This document shows positions 1-9,782 of a DNA stretch of 64,000 nt, in pieces. Numbering within the stretch: the stretch's first letter is position 1; each line of letters begins with the position of its first letter. The stretch is from Bacillus sp. FJAT-29814 (GTDB lineage: Bacteria; Bacillota; Bacilli; Bacillales; Cytobacillaceae): NCBI RefSeq assembly GCF_001510715.1, contig NZ_LMTJ01000005.1, forward strand, positions 610,138 through 674,137. The letters run 5' to 3'. The position numbers and the translations under genes are program-made. The notes under the pieces are model-generated. The model saw nothing but the letters and a program-made list of their open reading frames with translations, searched no databases and was not told the DNA's origin.

Positions 1-384
1 GAAGCCGCGGTAAATGGTGATTCAGCCCATTTTCATTCAAACTTTAATACTTTTTTATCCTTATATAATGTCATTTATCCTAGTATGAAAATTGATGTGC
101 CAGTAGAAAATATACAAAGATTAGATGCCCGGATTAAATTTATCGATGAATACCGCTCGCAGGTATTAACTGATTTGGAGGGACAGCAGGAACTGGACAA
201 CCTTGATCAGGATTTGAAAAATCTTTTTTCCAATATTGAAGATGATGAAGCGGACCCATCACTATGGTGGGTAATCATTTCAACCGGAAGCATTATTATC
301 GCCACTCTATCGTATGTCGGCTGGAGAAAATACAAGGGTGAAAAAGACATGAGGAAGGATTGGTCTAGAGAGCATAAAGATTGA
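1..384 (+). CDS. ypjB: Sporulation protein YpjB, C-terminal part (truncated by window edge)
   Basis: The frame is open from base 1, so this is the 3' part of a longer gene; the ATG at 85 is internal. The visible 127 residues have an acidic, helix-rich stretch followed by one membrane segment (about WWVIISTGSIIIATLSYVGW) and a charged Lys/Arg-rich tail, so a membrane-anchored protein with a short basic C-terminus. That architecture and the following ypjC-mazG-dapB order match B. subtilis ypjB, a sporulation-associated gene of unknown biochemical role. Identification leans on synteny and tail architecture, because the N-terminal part is missing. Confidence 0.7.
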   Translation, partial: EAAVNGDSAHFHSNFNTFLSLYNVIYPSMKIDVPVENIQRLDARIKFIDEYRSQVLTDLEGQQELDNLDQDLKNLFSNIEDDEADPSLWWVIISTGSIIIATLSYVGWRKYKGEKDMRKDWSREHKD

Positions 385-443
385 CTCTGGTCTGGCGGCT
401 TTACTAAAATGTTATACAACAAGAGCTCCAAGGAGGTTTCATT

Positions 444-1124
444 ATGCTGTTTTTACTTTATTTTGCTGTCATCGTGCTGATACCTTTATGGGCCCAAATG
501 AAAGTAAAAGGCACATTTAGAAAGTATTCCCAGGTCCCTACATCGACACATCGCCGCGGTGCTGAAGTAGCCAGAGAAATATTGAACGCAAACGGGTTGT
601 TTCATGTGGGTGTTGAGGAAGGGCGCGGGTTTTTAAGTGACCATTATGATCCCCGTACAAAAACGGTTCGGTTGTCTCCGGAAAATTATCATGGACATTC
701 GATTGCAGCTGCTGCAGTTGCGGCCCATGAAGTCGGACATGCCATTCAAGACGGTGAAGGATATGCGTTTTTACGGTTTCGCCATGCGCTTGTTCCCGTC
801 GCAAACTTGGGTTCAAATGCTTCATGGATCCTGATTATGTTAGGGATAGTATTTCATGCTAGCGGCATGTTGTTATTAGGAATTATCTTTATGGCGGCAG
901 CCGTCCTATTTCAAGTGGTCACACTGCCGGTTGAATTTAATGCATCAAGCCGCGCAATGGATCAGGTTATTTCACATGGTCTTATTGCCAATCGTGAAGA
1001 ACGGGAGGCCCGCAAAGTTTTAAACGCAGCAGCCTTGACCTATGTGGCCGCTGCCGCTGTAGCCGTTCTTGAATTGTTAAGACTGGTGTTGATCTTTACA
1101 GGAATGAATAGGAGCGAGGACTAA
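444..1124 (+). CDS. YugP-like membrane zinc metallopeptidase
   Basis: A 226-residue protein of the neutral zinc metallopeptidase family (Pfam Zn_peptidase_2; B. subtilis YugP is about the same length). Residues 2-16 form an N-terminal membrane segment. The zinc motif HEVGH is at residues 95-99, and a downstream LPVEFNAS motif supplies the usual third ligand Glu. Two hydrophobic segments (about 127-158) separate these motifs and a third lies at 196-220, so the active site sits at the membrane. The ATG is preceded by AAGGAGG at good distance. It is followed directly by a terminator. The physiological substrate is unknown. Confidence 0.85.
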   Translation: MLFLLYFAVIVLIPLWAQMKVKGTFRKYSQVPTSTHRRGAEVAREILNANGLFHVGVEEGRGFLSDHYDPRTKTVRLSPENYHGHSIAAAAVAAHEVGHAIQDGEGYAFLRFRHALVPVANLGSNASWILIMLGIVFHASGMLLLGIIFMAAAVLFQVVTLPVEFNASSRAMDQVISHGLIANREEREARKVLNAAALTYVAAAAVAVLELLRLVLIFTGMNRSED

Positions 1125-1150
1125 AAAAGACGCAAATTGCGTCTTTTTTT
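1123..1150. terminator. Bidirectional intrinsic terminator
   Basis: GACGCA/TGCGTC stem flanked by A6 on the left and T7 on the right, so it can act on both strands. It separates the convergent YugP-like gene and ypjC. Confidence 0.85.
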
Positions 1151-1154
1151 GCTT

Positions 1155-2027
1155 CTATTCCGTTATCGGCATTTTATTTTCATCAAGGGTAAAGCCTTCG
1201 CCAAGAACATCATGGACAATGGAAATCGAGATAAATGCATGAGGGTCGACAGAGGTGATGATCGTTTTTAACCGCATGATTTCATTTTTGGCGACAACAC
1301 AATACAGAACATCCCGTTCTCTTTTTGTATAGAAACCATAGCTCCTCAGTGCAGTTACGCCGCGATCCATTTCTTCCATGATTTTTTGGGCTATTTGCTC
1401 ATTTTTTTCAGATATAATCATGGCACCCCGTGCCGAATAGGCTCCTTCTTGAATAAAATCTATCACCTTTGCCCCGACAAAGACAGCCACAAGGGTGTAC
1501 ATCGCCTGTTTATAATTTAGATATGTCAGTAAGGACAAAGTAATGACGCATGCATCAAAAATAAAAAAGGTTTTTCCTATGTTCCAGCCAATAAACTTTT
1601 GCACCAATCTGGCGATAATGTCTACACCACCAGTTGTACCGCCGTAACGGAAAATAATCCCGAGGCCAATTCCGGCAAACACACCGGCAAATAATGCAGC
1701 AAGAGCCAAATCATGTTCTAGTGGCATTACAATTGAATACCGCTGGAAAATCCATAAAAAAATGGAAACCCCGATCGTTCCAATGATTGTATAGAAAAAA
1801 GCATTACGGCCTAACCATTTCCATCCCAGAAAAAATAAAGGGATATTAAGAATCAAGTTGCTATAGGAAGGGTCCCATTTCCACAAGAAATAAAGCAGAA
1901 GTGTGATTCCTGTAAATCCTCCTTCCGCAAGCTTGTTTTGCATATTAAAATGAACCAGGCCAAAAGAAAATATGGCAGTACCCAATAATATAAATAAAAT
2001 ATTTTTTATCTTCAGTCCCATTATCAC
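1155..2027 (-). CDS. ypjC: YitT/UPF0750 family membrane protein YpjC
   Basis: A 290-residue protein, the same length as B. subtilis YpjC. Five or six hydrophobic segments in the first two thirds (YitT_membrane) include a glycine-rich stretch with RYGGTTGGVDIIARL. The C-terminal soluble part from about residue 210 (RGVTALRSYGFYTKRERDVLYCVV) is the DUF2179 domain typical of the family. Transport or signalling function is not established for the family. A second ATG lies six bases into the frame, so the exact start is uncertain by two codons. Confidence 0.85.
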   Translation of the reverse strand: MIMGLKIKNILFILLGTAIFSFGLVHFNMQNKLAEGGFTGITLLLYFLWKWDPSYSNLILNIPLFFLGWKWLGRNAFFYTIIGTIGVSIFLWIFQRYSIVMPLEHDLALAALFAGVFAGIGLGIIFRYGGTTGGVDIIARLVQKFIGWNIGKTFFIFDACVITLSLLTYLNYKQAMYTLVAVFVGAKVIDFIQEGAYSARGAMIISEKNEQIAQKIMEEMDRGVTALRSYGFYTKRERDVLYCVVAKNEIMRLKTIITSVDPHAFISISIVHDVLGEGFTLDENKMPITE

Positions 2028-2235
2028 TTAAATTCCCCCCTTTTCCATATTTTTCACATCCACAGCGAAATTAATTATATCGAATAATGTAATGATGGGC
2101 AATTGTCGGCAAAAACTTGTCGTTTAATTGAAAACATTTGTAAAACACCTTTTTTTTAGCTAACATGTAAAAGAGAAAAGCTTCGGCTTTAATAGAGAAA
2201 AATGGAACAAAATCGATAGTTTTGAGGTGATGCAT

Positions 2236-2577
2236 ATGGCGAAAGACGGGAAAACCATGAAACAGCTTCAGTCAGAGGTTGATACATATATAGGTCAATT
2301 TAAAGAAGGATATTTTAGCCCTTTGGCCATGCTCGCGCGGCTTACAGAAGAACTTGGCGAGCTGGCAAGGGAAATAAACCACCATTATGGGGAAAAACCA
2401 AAGAAGTCTTCTGAGACGGAAAAGGCCATTGAGGAAGAATTGGGGGATCTCCTGTTTGTCGTCATTTGTCTGGCAAATTCCTTACATATTGATTTGGAAC
2501 AGGCCCATGATCTTGTAATGAACAAATTCAACACTAGAGACAAGGATCGTTGGACAAAAATTGATCAAGAAAGCTAG
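2236..2577 (+). CDS. mazG: MazG-like nucleotide pyrophosphohydrolase (YpjD)
   Basis: A 113-residue all-alpha NTP-PPase. The MazG metal-binding signature EExxE...ExxD is visible as [11 protein letters not shown] and EEELGDLLF. Such enzymes hydrolyse (d)NTPs to NMP and pyrophosphate, clearing damaged or surplus nucleotides. I chose ATG 2236 rather than the earlier in-frame GTG 2227 or ATG 2230, because the ribosome binding site GAGGTGA at 2224-2230 is five bases upstream of 2236 and overlaps the earlier candidates. It is the first gene of a close-packed run ending in birA. Confidence 0.85.
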   Translation: MAKDGKTMKQLQSEVDTYIGQFKEGYFSPLAMLARLTEELGELAREINHHYGEKPKKSSETEKAIEEELGDLLFVVICLANSLHIDLEQAHDLVMNKFNTRDKDRWTKIDQES

Positions 2578-2588
2578 GAGTGAATAAG

Positions 2589-3392
2589 TTGGAAACCATT
2601 AAAATTATTATTGCCGGTCCTAGGGGGCGTATGGGCAGCGAGGCAGTCAAACTAATAAATAACACAGAACATTTTGAGCTTGTGGGCACTGTCGACTATA
2701 AGCACGACGGAATGATGTTGAGCGATTTGCCTGGCTTTCAAACAATCGGAAATGTCCCAATCTATGGCGACATTAAAGACTGCCTCGAAAATGTTACTGC
2801 TGATGTGCTGATTGATTTAACCGTGCCTGAAACAGGCATGCGACATGCAAAAACTGCGTTAGAATACAATGTCCGTCCTGTTGTCGGGACAACAGGTTTC
2901 ACAAAGGAAAATCTAGCTGAGCTTGAACAGGTTTGTCGTGAAAAAGAGCTTGGCTGTATCATTGCGCCCAATTTTGCAATAGGTGCTGTCCTAATGATGA
3001 AATTCTCGCAAATGGCCGCAAAATACTTTGCAGATATCGAAATTATTGAACTGCATCATGATCAAAAGCTGGATGCTCCATCTGGAACCGCCGTAAAAAC
3101 CGCTGAGTTGATTTCCGCAGTCAGGGACCCTAAGAAGCAGGGGCATCCAAATGAAAAGGAAACACTACCGGGCTCTAGAGGTGCTGACATAGATGGGATG
3201 CACATTCATTCTGTCCGATTGCCTGGTTTAATTGCCCATCAACAGGTTTTGTTCGGTTCTGATGGACAAACGTTGACGATTCGCCATGATTCCTACAACA
3301 GGGGATCGTTTATGTCAGGAGTCAAATTGGCTGTTGAAACGGTTATGAAACAAAATACCTTTGTGTACGGTCTTGAAAATATATTGGAGTAG
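2589..3392 (+). CDS. dapB: 4-hydroxy-tetrahydrodipicolinate reductase DapB
   Basis: Reduces hydroxy-tetrahydrodipicolinate with NAD(P)H in the lysine/diaminopimelate pathway, feeding peptidoglycan and spore dipicolinate. The N-terminal Rossmann motif is AGPRGRMG; the catalytic and substrate region [15 protein letters not shown] is intact; the C-terminal [10 protein letters not shown] motif is present. The start is likely TTG 2589, with AGGAGTGA five bases upstream; an in-frame GTG at 2580 would have its Shine-Dalgarno too close. 267 residues, the usual family length. It begins 11 bases after mazG stops. Confidence 0.95.
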   Translation: METIKIIIAGPRGRMGSEAVKLINNTEHFELVGTVDYKHDGMMLSDLPGFQTIGNVPIYGDIKDCLENVTADVLIDLTVPETGMRHAKTALEYNVRPVVGTTGFTKENLAELEQVCREKELGCIIAPNFAIGAVLMMKFSQMAAKYFADIEIIELHHDQKLDAPSGTAVKTAELISAVRDPKKQGHPNEKETLPGSRGADIDGMHIHSVRLPGLIAHQQVLFGSDGQTLTIRHDSYNRGSFMSGVKLAVETVMKQNTFVYGLENILE

Positions 3393-3402
3393 GAGCCACA
3401 AG

Positions 3403-3822
3403 ATGAATATTGCACTAATTGCCCATGATAAAAAGAAAGATGCTTTGGTACAATTCACCATAGCCTATAAGAATATTTTTGCCAAACACAGTTTGTTTGC
3501 TACCGGTACAACCGGCAAGCGCATTAGCGAGGCGACCGGTTTAGAGATTACCCGGTTCAATTCGGGGCCGCTCGGTGGAGATCAGGAAATTGGGGCGATG
3601 ATTGCCAAAAATAAGATGGATGCGATATTCTTTTTTCGCGATCCATTAACAGCCCAGCCGCATGAACCGGACGTTACCGCACTTGTCCGGCTTTGTGATG
3701 TCTATTCGATTCCTCTCGCTACCAACATGGGAACAGCCGAGTTATTAATCAGAGGGCTGGATGAGGGACTGCTCGATTGGAGAAATATCGCCAGGGAGAA
3801 TGGTGATAAGGATGAAAAATAA
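3403..3822 (+). CDS. mgsA: Methylglyoxal synthase MgsA
   Basis: Converts dihydroxyacetone phosphate to methylglyoxal plus phosphate, a bypass of lower glycolysis when phosphate is short. The 139-residue protein shows the phosphate-binding stretch FATGTTGK and the active-site region [14 protein letters not shown] with the conserved Asp and His. ATG 3403 has an AGGAG site eight bases upstream; an upstream in-frame codon at 3361 lies within dapB and is not used. It overlaps the next gene by 11 bases, so the two are probably translationally coupled. Being next to bacillithiol genes makes sense, as bacillithiol helps detoxify methylglyoxal. Confidence 0.95.
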   Translation: MNIALIAHDKKKDALVQFTIAYKNIFAKHSLFATGTTGKRISEATGLEITRFNSGPLGGDQEIGAMIAKNKMDAIFFFRDPLTAQPHEPDVTALVRLCDVYSIPLATNMGTAELLIRGLDEGLLDWRNIARENGDKDEK

Positions 3823-4522
3823 TCAGTTACATATCCTTGCCTTTGGTGCGCATGCGGATGATGTCGAGATCGGCATGGGCGGGACGATTGCCAAATTCGC
3901 AGCTGAAGGCAAGCAGATTGGAATTTGTGATTTGACTGATGCCGAGCTTTCATCGAATGGGACGGTATCACTGAGAAAAGAGGAAGCTGCCAGAGCCGCG
4001 GCCCTGCTGGGAGTAAGGGTCAGGACCTCATTGGGAATGCCGGATCGGGGCCTGCTTCTGCATGAGGAATATATTAGAAAGATAGCGGGTGTCATTCGTA
4101 CATATAAGCCAAGTATTGTATTCGCCCCTTATTATGAAGACCGCCATCCTGACCATGGGAATTGCGCCAAGCTGGTAGAAGAGGCGGTCTTTTCGGCCGG
4201 AATCAAAAACTTTCAAACCGAAAATGGTTTGGCGGCACATCGGGTAGAACGGGTATATTTTTATATGATTAACGGGTTTCATAAACCGGATTTTACTGTC
4301 GATATTTCCGGGTTTATCGCCCCAAAACTGGCTTCCCTGAGGGCCTATAAAAGTCAATTTGAAAAAACGGCCCAAAGTGTCGAGACTCCCCTTGTGAACG
4401 GTTATATTGAGACGGTTGAAGCAAGAGAAAGAATGTTTGGCAAACTAGTTGGGGTTAGCTATGCCGAGGGCTTCATAACAAAAGTTCCGATGCTCATAGA
4501 CCGTGATTTGATAGGAGAATAA
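3812..4522 (+). CDS. bshB1: Bacillithiol biosynthesis deacetylase BshB1
   Basis: Deacetylates N-acetylglucosaminyl-malate, the second step of bacillithiol synthesis. It is a PIG-L/LmbE family zinc hydrolase: the AHADD motif sits near residue 13 and HPDH near residue 113. With start ATG 3812 it has 236 residues, the B. subtilis length. The earlier in-frame codons lie deep in mgsA and lack a ribosome binding site. bshA follows three bases later. Confidence 0.93.
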   Translation: MKNNQLHILAFGAHADDVEIGMGGTIAKFAAEGKQIGICDLTDAELSSNGTVSLRKEEAARAAALLGVRVRTSLGMPDRGLLLHEEYIRKIAGVIRTYKPSIVFAPYYEDRHPDHGNCAKLVEEAVFSAGIKNFQTENGLAAHRVERVYFYMINGFHKPDFTVDISGFIAPKLASLRAYKSQFEKTAQSVETPLVNGYIETVEARERMFGKLVGVSYAEGFITKVPMLIDRDLIGE

Positions 4523-4525
4523 CGA

Positions 4526-5650
4526 ATGAAAAAACTAAAAATCGGCATTACTTGCTACCCGACCGTTGGCGGGTCAGGGGTAGTGGCCACTGAATTGGGT
4601 AAATTGCTGGCGGAAAAGGGCCATGAAATTCATTTTATCTCCTCAAGCATCCCGTTTCGATTAAATAAGATTTATCACAATATCTATTATCATCAGGTTG
4701 AGGTCAACCAATATTCCGTCTTTCAATACCCACCGTATGATATAGCTTTAGCGAGCAAAATGGCTGAGGTGGCAAACCGGGAGAAACTAGACATCCTGCA
4801 CGTCCATTATGCGATTCCACATGCAGTGTGCGCTATACTTGCTAAGCAAATGTCGGGCCGGGATATTAAAATTGTTACGACCTTGCACGGGACGGACATA
4901 ACCGTATTAGGCTATGACCCATCGTTATCCGAAGCGATTAAATTTGGCATCGAAAAATCCGATGTTGTAACGGCTGTCTCAAACTCTCTGGTGAACCAGA
5001 CTCATGAACTGATCAATCCCGATAAACAAATTGAAACAGTTTATAATTTTATCGATGACCGCATTTACCGCAAAAGTGACACCGGCCACTTAAAATCAGA
5101 ATTTGGGATTGCACAACATGAAAAGGTCATTATTCATGTATCGAATTTCCGTCCTGTAAAACGGGTGACTGACGTCGTAAAAACGTTTGCCAACATCGCG
5201 GCGGGTATGCCGGCGAAATTGCTTCTCGTTGGAGACGGGCCGGAGATGATAATTGTCTCCAAGCTTGTCCGCAATCTTGGTCTCGAGGGTCGAGTCATTT
5301 TCCTCGGGAAACAGGAAAATCTTGAGGAATTGTACTCTATCAGTGATTTAATGCTACTGCTATCCGAAAAAGAAAGCTTTGGTCTTGTCGCCCTCGAGGC
5401 GATGGCCTGCGGTGTTCCGTGTATCGGAACTAATGTAGGCGGTATTCCCGAGGTGATTGAGCATGGGGTCACAGGGTATGTTTGTGAGCTAGGAGATATA
5501 AACGATTATTCCGATAAGGCGATTTCACTTTTAAATGACACCTCCCTACACGGCCAATTTGCCAATAGGTCCGTTGAGACAGTTAAATCAAAATTTCAGG
5601 CCGGCAAAATTGTCGAGCAATATGAAAATCTATATTTCAGTCTGGTTTGA
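4526..5650 (+). CDS. bshA: N-acetyl-alpha-D-glucosaminyl L-malate synthase BshA
   Basis: A GT4 glycosyltransferase that joins UDP-GlcNAc to L-malate, the first step of bacillithiol synthesis. It has 374 residues with a Gly-rich N-terminal loop ([13 protein letters not shown]) and the C-terminal donor-binding E-x7-E motif starting at Glu283 ([16 protein letters not shown]). The AGGAGA ribosome binding site lies in the end of bshB1. bshC, the last step of the pathway, is not in the window, as in other bacilli where it is unlinked. Confidence 0.95.
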   Translation: MKKLKIGITCYPTVGGSGVVATELGKLLAEKGHEIHFISSSIPFRLNKIYHNIYYHQVEVNQYSVFQYPPYDIALASKMAEVANREKLDILHVHYAIPHAVCAILAKQMSGRDIKIVTTLHGTDITVLGYDPSLSEAIKFGIEKSDVVTAVSNSLVNQTHELINPDKQIETVYNFIDDRIYRKSDTGHLKSEFGIAQHEKVIIHVSNFRPVKRVTDVVKTFANIAAGMPAKLLLVGDGPEMIIVSKLVRNLGLEGRVIFLGKQENLEELYSISDLMLLLSEKESFGLVALEAMACGVPCIGTNVGGIPEVIEHGVTGYVCELGDINDYSDKAISLLNDTSLHGQFANRSVETVKSKFQAGKIVEQYENLYFSLV

Positions 5651-5661
5651 AGGTGAATAGG

Positions 5662-6861
5662 ATGAGAGAGCCGTTTCTATCTGCTGTACCTTTATTGAAA
5701 AAATTGGAAGATTCGGGGTATGAGGCTTACTTTGTCGGCGGTTCTGTCAGAGATTATCTGCTGAACAAACAAATAAGCGATGTCGATATCGCAACCTCCG
5801 CCACTCCTCATGAAGTAAAACGGATCTTCCCAAGAACTGTTGATGTTGGAATCGAACATGGAACGGTCCTTGTGTTGCATCATCAAAAATCATATGAAAT
5901 TACTACTTTTAGAACGGACGGGGAATATCAAGATTATCGCAGGCCAACAGAAGTGGCGTTTATCCGAAATCTTGAGGAAGACTTGAAGCGCCGGGATTTT
6001 ACGATGAATGCAATCGCCATGGACAGGAAGGGTAAGGTATCTGATCCATTCAATGGGCAACAGGATATAAAAGATCAAGTCATTAAGACTGTAGGCTTCG
6101 CTGCTGACCGTTTTCGAGAAGATGCCTTACGGATTATGCGGGCAGTCCGGTTTGTAAGCCAGCTCGGTTTTCAGATGGATAGAGAAACCCAATCTGCTCT
6201 GTCAACTCTAGGCCCTCTCCTTGAGAAAATCGCTGTAGAACGGAAACGGGCTGAATTTGAAAAATTGCTGATGGGAGCGCATTGGCACAAGGCGGTTACC
6301 ATCTTACTTGAGTCCGGGCTGAACGATTTTTTGCCGGGACTGGACAAACGAAAGCAGCAGCTTGAAAAATTGCTAAGGTTTGACAGCGATCAACTTAGAC
6401 TTACTGAAAGGTGGTCATTGCTCATCTTCTGTCTGGAGTTAACGAACTCCCAAATTGAGGCGTTTTTAAGGAATTGGCGGCTGCCTGTAAAGGAAATAAA
6501 AGATATAAAGCACATAATGTTTTTCTTAAGAAAAAGGTTGGAGATGGATTGGCCGGTTTATGATCTTTACATGGCCGGAAGAGAAGCTGTTCAATCGGTC
6601 GAAAACCTCTACTTTGTCATTAATGGTATAAAGCAGGAAGAATCGGTACATAAATGGATTGCTGTGTACGACAGTCTGCCAATCAAGCAACGCTCAGATT
6701 TGGCGGTAACGGGAACTGACTTAAAGGACTGGCTTCATCGCAAACCGGGTCCATGGTTAAAAGACACCATACTTAAGATAGAACACGCTATTTTAAATGG
6801 TCAAATCAAAAACGAAAAATCAACGATTAAGGAGTGGCTTTTACAGTGCAGTCAGAAATAA
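5662..6861 (+). CDS. cca: CCA-adding tRNA nucleotidyltransferase
   Basis: A class II nucleotidyltransferase that builds or repairs the 3' CCA of tRNA. The N-terminal catalytic motif GGSVRD...DVDIAT carries the paired aspartates; RRDFTMNA and the RFREDALRIMRAVRF helix follow. The 399-residue length matches the single full-length CCA enzyme of bacilli rather than a split CC-/A-adding pair. Start ATG 5662 has AAGGTGA five bases upstream; the open frame extends to TTG 5647, which overlaps bshA without a suitable site. Confidence 0.93.
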   Translation: MREPFLSAVPLLKKLEDSGYEAYFVGGSVRDYLLNKQISDVDIATSATPHEVKRIFPRTVDVGIEHGTVLVLHHQKSYEITTFRTDGEYQDYRRPTEVAFIRNLEEDLKRRDFTMNAIAMDRKGKVSDPFNGQQDIKDQVIKTVGFAADRFREDALRIMRAVRFVSQLGFQMDRETQSALSTLGPLLEKIAVERKRAEFEKLLMGAHWHKAVTILLESGLNDFLPGLDKRKQQLEKLLRFDSDQLRLTERWSLLIFCLELTNSQIEAFLRNWRLPVKEIKDIKHIMFFLRKRLEMDWPVYDLYMAGREAVQSVENLYFVINGIKQEESVHKWIAVYDSLPIKQRSDLAVTGTDLKDWLHRKPGPWLKDTILKIEHAILNGQIKNEKSTIKEWLLQCSQK

Positions 6862-7823
6862 GAAAAAAACTGCTCGATGCTTTTACGAATAGTCAAGATT
6901 CCTATTTATCAGGCCAGTATATCGCTGAATTGATTGGCTGCTCAAGGACGGCAGTATGGAAGCATATTGAGGAATTGCGCAAAGAAGGCTTTGAATTGGA
7001 GGCGGTCCGAAAGAAAGGTTACCGCATCATCAAAACTCCGGAAAAAATTACGGCGGATGAAATCAGACTGGGACTTGAAACCTCCTTTATCGGCAGAAAT
7101 ATTCATTATGAAGAAACCGTGGACTCGACTCAAAAAATCGCTCATGGGCTCGCCTCTGAGGGTGTACCGGAAGGAACCGTTGTGTTAGCCGAGGAACAGC
7201 TATTGGGTAAAGGAAGAATGAACCGAAAATGGCACTCGCCCAAATTTACCGGGGTATGGATGAGTCTTATTCTCAGGCCGAATATTCCCCTGACAAGATC
7301 GCCGCAGCTGACATTGTTAACAGCGGTTGCTATTGTTCAGGCGATTGAAGAAGTGACCGAACTTAAACCGGAAATCAAGTGGCCAAACGATATTTTGATT
7401 CAAGGCAAGAAAATTACTGGTATCTTAACCGAATTGCAGGCAGAGGCCGACCGGATTCATTCAATCATTATCGGTATTGGTATTAATGTAAATCAACAAG
7501 GAGTGGATTTTCCTGAAGAGCTTCGGGAAACGGCGACCTCGCTTTTTATTGAAGCGGGCGGGATTATTTCCCGAGCAGGCCTGATTAGAAGCATATTCAA
7601 GCATTTTGAAAAACTATATATGCTATACCTAGAACAGGGTTTTCTCCCGGTAAAGCTCTTATGGGAAAGCTATGCTGTCAGTATCGGAAAAAACTTGAAG
7701 GCTCGAACTCTGACCGATGTCATAGAAGGGAAAGCCCTGGGGATAACCGATGATGGGGTGTTGAAAATAGAGGATCAGACCGGTACCATTCATCATGTTT
7801 ATTCTGCAGATATCGAACTATAA
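6846..7823 (+). CDS. birA: Bifunctional biotin-protein ligase / biotin operon repressor BirA
   Basis: Activates biotin with ATP and attaches it to carboxylase carrier proteins, and represses biotin genes. The N-terminal winged helix shows CSRTAVWKHIEELRKEGF; the ligase domain has GKGRMNRKWHSP (GRGRxGR-like biotinyl-AMP loop, here GKGRMNR) and KWPNDI. A GTG start at 6846 gives 325 residues, equal to B. subtilis BirA, with AAGGAG upstream. An earlier GTG at 6834 sits inside that site. It overlaps the end of cca by 16 bases and closes the operon. The loop's first Gly-Lys-Gly differs from the more common GRGR. Confidence 0.92.
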   Translation: MQSEIRKKLLDAFTNSQDSYLSGQYIAELIGCSRTAVWKHIEELRKEGFELEAVRKKGYRIIKTPEKITADEIRLGLETSFIGRNIHYEETVDSTQKIAHGLASEGVPEGTVVLAEEQLLGKGRMNRKWHSPKFTGVWMSLILRPNIPLTRSPQLTLLTAVAIVQAIEEVTELKPEIKWPNDILIQGKKITGILTELQAEADRIHSIIIGIGINVNQQGVDFPEELRETATSLFIEAGGIISRAGLIRSIFKHFEKLYMLYLEQGFLPVKLLWESYAVSIGKNLKARTLTDVIEGKALGITDDGVLKIEDQTGTIHHVYSADIEL

Positions 7824-7839
7824 TTCAGGAAATTAATTC

Positions 7840-7869
7840 TTGTACTCATTTTGGTAATTTTGTTATAAT
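7840..7869 (+). promoter_or_regulatory. Sigma-A promoter of panBCD with extended -10
   Basis: TTGTAC (7840-7845), an 18-base spacer and TATAAT (7864-7869), preceded by TG one base upstream. It lies 17 bases after the birA stop and about 200 bases before panB, so it makes a long leader transcript. Confidence 0.7.
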
Positions 7870-7875
7870 TCTTAC

Positions 7876-8017
7876 GGGCAGTATCTAACCAGAACTGCAC
7901 CTTATGCTGTTTTTTAAAATTAAAGTTTTCTGCCTAGATCCGTGAATCGGACCGGGACAGAGGGATGGAACATGTCAAGAGTAACGGAATCCTTCTGCCT
8001 TCAGAGGGATTTTTTTT
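7876..8017 (+). promoter_or_regulatory. panB mRNA leader with terminator (attenuator candidate)
   Basis: Between the promoter and panB lies a structured leader. It can form GCAGT/ACTGC around an 11-base loop near 7877-7897, TCCG/CGGA near 7938-7950, GACA/TGTC near 7957-7978, and an alternative pairing of GGCAG (7877) with CTGCC (about 7931). It ends in an intrinsic terminator. The arrangement suggests transcription attenuation of pantothenate synthesis. The Rfam pan motif is known from panB leaders in Firmicutes and is a candidate identity, which I could not test. Confidence 0.5.
7988..8017 (+). terminator. Intrinsic terminator inside the panB leader
   Basis: Ten-base stem AATCCTTCTG/CAGAGGGATT with one G-U pair and a CCTT loop, followed by a T run to 8017. 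It ends 54 bases before the panB start with no gene between the promoter and it. Confidence 0.8.
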
Positions 8018-8071
8018 ATGCTCTTAAAACTTGTTTTGTCACCTCTCCCATCTCTACAAGGAGGAGAAATG

Positions 8072-8908
8072 ATGAAGCAAACCACCGATTTTTTGAAAAT
8101 GAAGCAAAACAATGAAAAGATTGTCATGCTGACGGCATATGACTACCCTTCCGCTAAACAAGCTGAGCAGGGCGGAGTCGATATGATTCTGGTCGGAGAT
8201 TCGCTGGGCATGGTCGTTCTTGGATACGACTCCACGATCCCTGTGACATTGGAGGACATGATCCACCACACAAAAGCTGTTAAACGGGGAGCAAAGGATA
8301 CATTTATTGTAGCTGATATGCCTTTTCTCACCTACCATTTATCTGTCAAGGATACGCTGATTAATGCCGGAAGATTAATTCAGGAAACTGGAGCCCACGC
8401 TGTTAAACTCGAAGGAGCGGATGAGGTTCTTGAAAAAATCACTGCCTTGACAAGAGCGGGAATTCCTGTGTGTGCCCATTTGGGTCTCACACCGCAATCG
8501 GTTGGGGTTTTGGGCGGATATAAAGTCCAGGGAAAGGATGCAGCTGCGGCCAGAAAATTAATTGAGGATGCAAAAAAGTGTGAACAGGCAGGAGCATTTG
8601 CGGTTGTTCTCGAATGTGTGCCTAAACAGTTGGCCGAGGAAGTGAGCAACTTAACCTCGATTCCGGTAATCGGTATTGGAGCGGGCGTTGATGTCGATGG
8701 GCAGGTATTGGTGTATCACGATATTTTGGGTTATGGTGTTGACCGGGTTCCAAAGTTCGTCAAACAATATCATACCGTGAATCCGTTTATGATTGAATCG
8801 ATTCAAGCCTATGTATCAGATGTAAAGCAAAAGGTGTTCCCTGAAGACAAACATACATTTACCATGAAAGAAGAGCAGCTTAGGGCATTGTATGGAGGCA
8901 AAGAATGA
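8072..8908 (+). CDS. panB: 3-methyl-2-oxobutanoate hydroxymethyltransferase PanB
   Basis: Transfers a hydroxymethyl group from methylene-tetrahydrofolate to ketoisovalerate, the first committed pantothenate step. Visible motifs: [16 protein letters not shown] (metal Asp), [28 protein letters not shown] and [19 protein letters not shown] 8072 gives 278 residues and begins [10 protein letters not shown] like B. subtilis PanB; AGGAGG lies seven bases upstream. An ATG three bases earlier (8069) is nearly as good. It overlaps panC by four bases (ATGA). Confidence 0.95.
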   Translation: MKQTTDFLKMKQNNEKIVMLTAYDYPSAKQAEQGGVDMILVGDSLGMVVLGYDSTIPVTLEDMIHHTKAVKRGAKDTFIVADMPFLTYHLSVKDTLINAGRLIQETGAHAVKLEGADEVLEKITALTRAGIPVCAHLGLTPQSVGVLGGYKVQGKDAAAARKLIEDAKKCEQAGAFAVVLECVPKQLAEEVSNLTSIPVIGIGAGVDVDGQVLVYHDILGYGVDRVPKFVKQYHTVNPFMIESIQAYVSDVKQKVFPEDKHTFTMKEEQLRALYGGKE

Positions 8909-9753
8909 GGGTCATTACAACCATAAAGGAAATGCAGGCAGAAATCATCAAGCAGAAAAAGTCCGGCAAGTCGATTGGATTTGTTCCGACAATGGGATAT
9001 CTCCATGAAGGGCATTTAACCCTGATCAGGCAAGCGAGAAAAGAAACAAATATCGTAGTGGTAAGCATTTTTGTCAATCCGTTGCAATTTGGGCCAAATG
9101 AAGATTATGAATCCTACCCGCGTGACTTTGCGCGTGATCAGGCGCTGACCGAGGCGGAGAACGTAGACTATTTGTTTCATCCGGCCGTTGAAGAAATGTA
9201 CCCGGCACCGCCATCCTTAACGGTAATGGTTCGGGAACGGACTAATGTATTATGCGGAAAATCAAGACCTGGTCATTTTGATGGTGTCGCCACGGTGGTA
9301 ACCAAATTATTTAACATTATCAGGCCAACAAAGGCGTATTTTGGCAAAAAGGATGCACAGCAGGTTGCGGTTATTGAAGGTTTGATTGCAGATCTTAATT
9401 TTCCGATTGAACTGCGGGCGGTGGAAATCATTCGCGAATCGGACGGGCTGGCAAAAAGTTCCCGTAATGTGAATCTTCTACCTGCAGAGCGTGAAGAGGC
9501 GCCTGTCCTTTATAAAAGCCTGCAGGCTGCAGAAGAGGCAATTCAGCAGGGAGAGCGAAATCCTGCCAGCCTCATTAGGATGATTAGCGACATGATTTGC
9601 CGAGAATCAAAGGGAGTTATTGATTATATTGAGATACTCTCCTATCCGCAGTTAAAGCCGCTGGAAAAATTACAGGGCAGGATCATCATTGCACTTGCAG
9701 TAAAATTTACGGCAGTTCGGCTAATTGACAATATGATTATTGATTTAGAATAA
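8905..9753 (+). CDS. panC: Pantothenate synthetase PanC
   Basis: Joins pantoate and beta-alanine with ATP to make pantothenate. It is a 282-residue nucleotidyltransferase with [10 protein letters not shown] (the HxGH signature), [26 protein letters not shown] and the KMSKS-like loop near residue 190 ([13 protein letters not shown]). The start overlaps the panB stop as ATGA, indicating translational coupling. Confidence 0.96.
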   Translation: MRVITTIKEMQAEIIKQKKSGKSIGFVPTMGYLHEGHLTLIRQARKETNIVVVSIFVNPLQFGPNEDYESYPRDFARDQALTEAENVDYLFHPAVEEMYPAPPSLTVMVRERTNVLCGKSRPGHFDGVATVVTKLFNIIRPTKAYFGKKDAQQVAVIEGLIADLNFPIELRAVEIIRESDGLAKSSRNVNLLPAEREEAPVLYKSLQAAEEAIQQGERNPASLIRMISDMICRESKGVIDYIEILSYPQLKPLEKLQGRIIIALAVKFTAVRLIDNMIIDLE

Positions 9754-9782
9754 AAGACACCGCTAGGGGAGGACCTAAATCC

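Noticed and set aside
7930..7990. T-box in the panB leader (AGGGATGGAAC resembles the T-box core)
   Set aside because: Lacks the AGGGTGGNACCGCG core and the upstream stem I, and panB is not an amino-acid gene; resemblance judged fortuitous.
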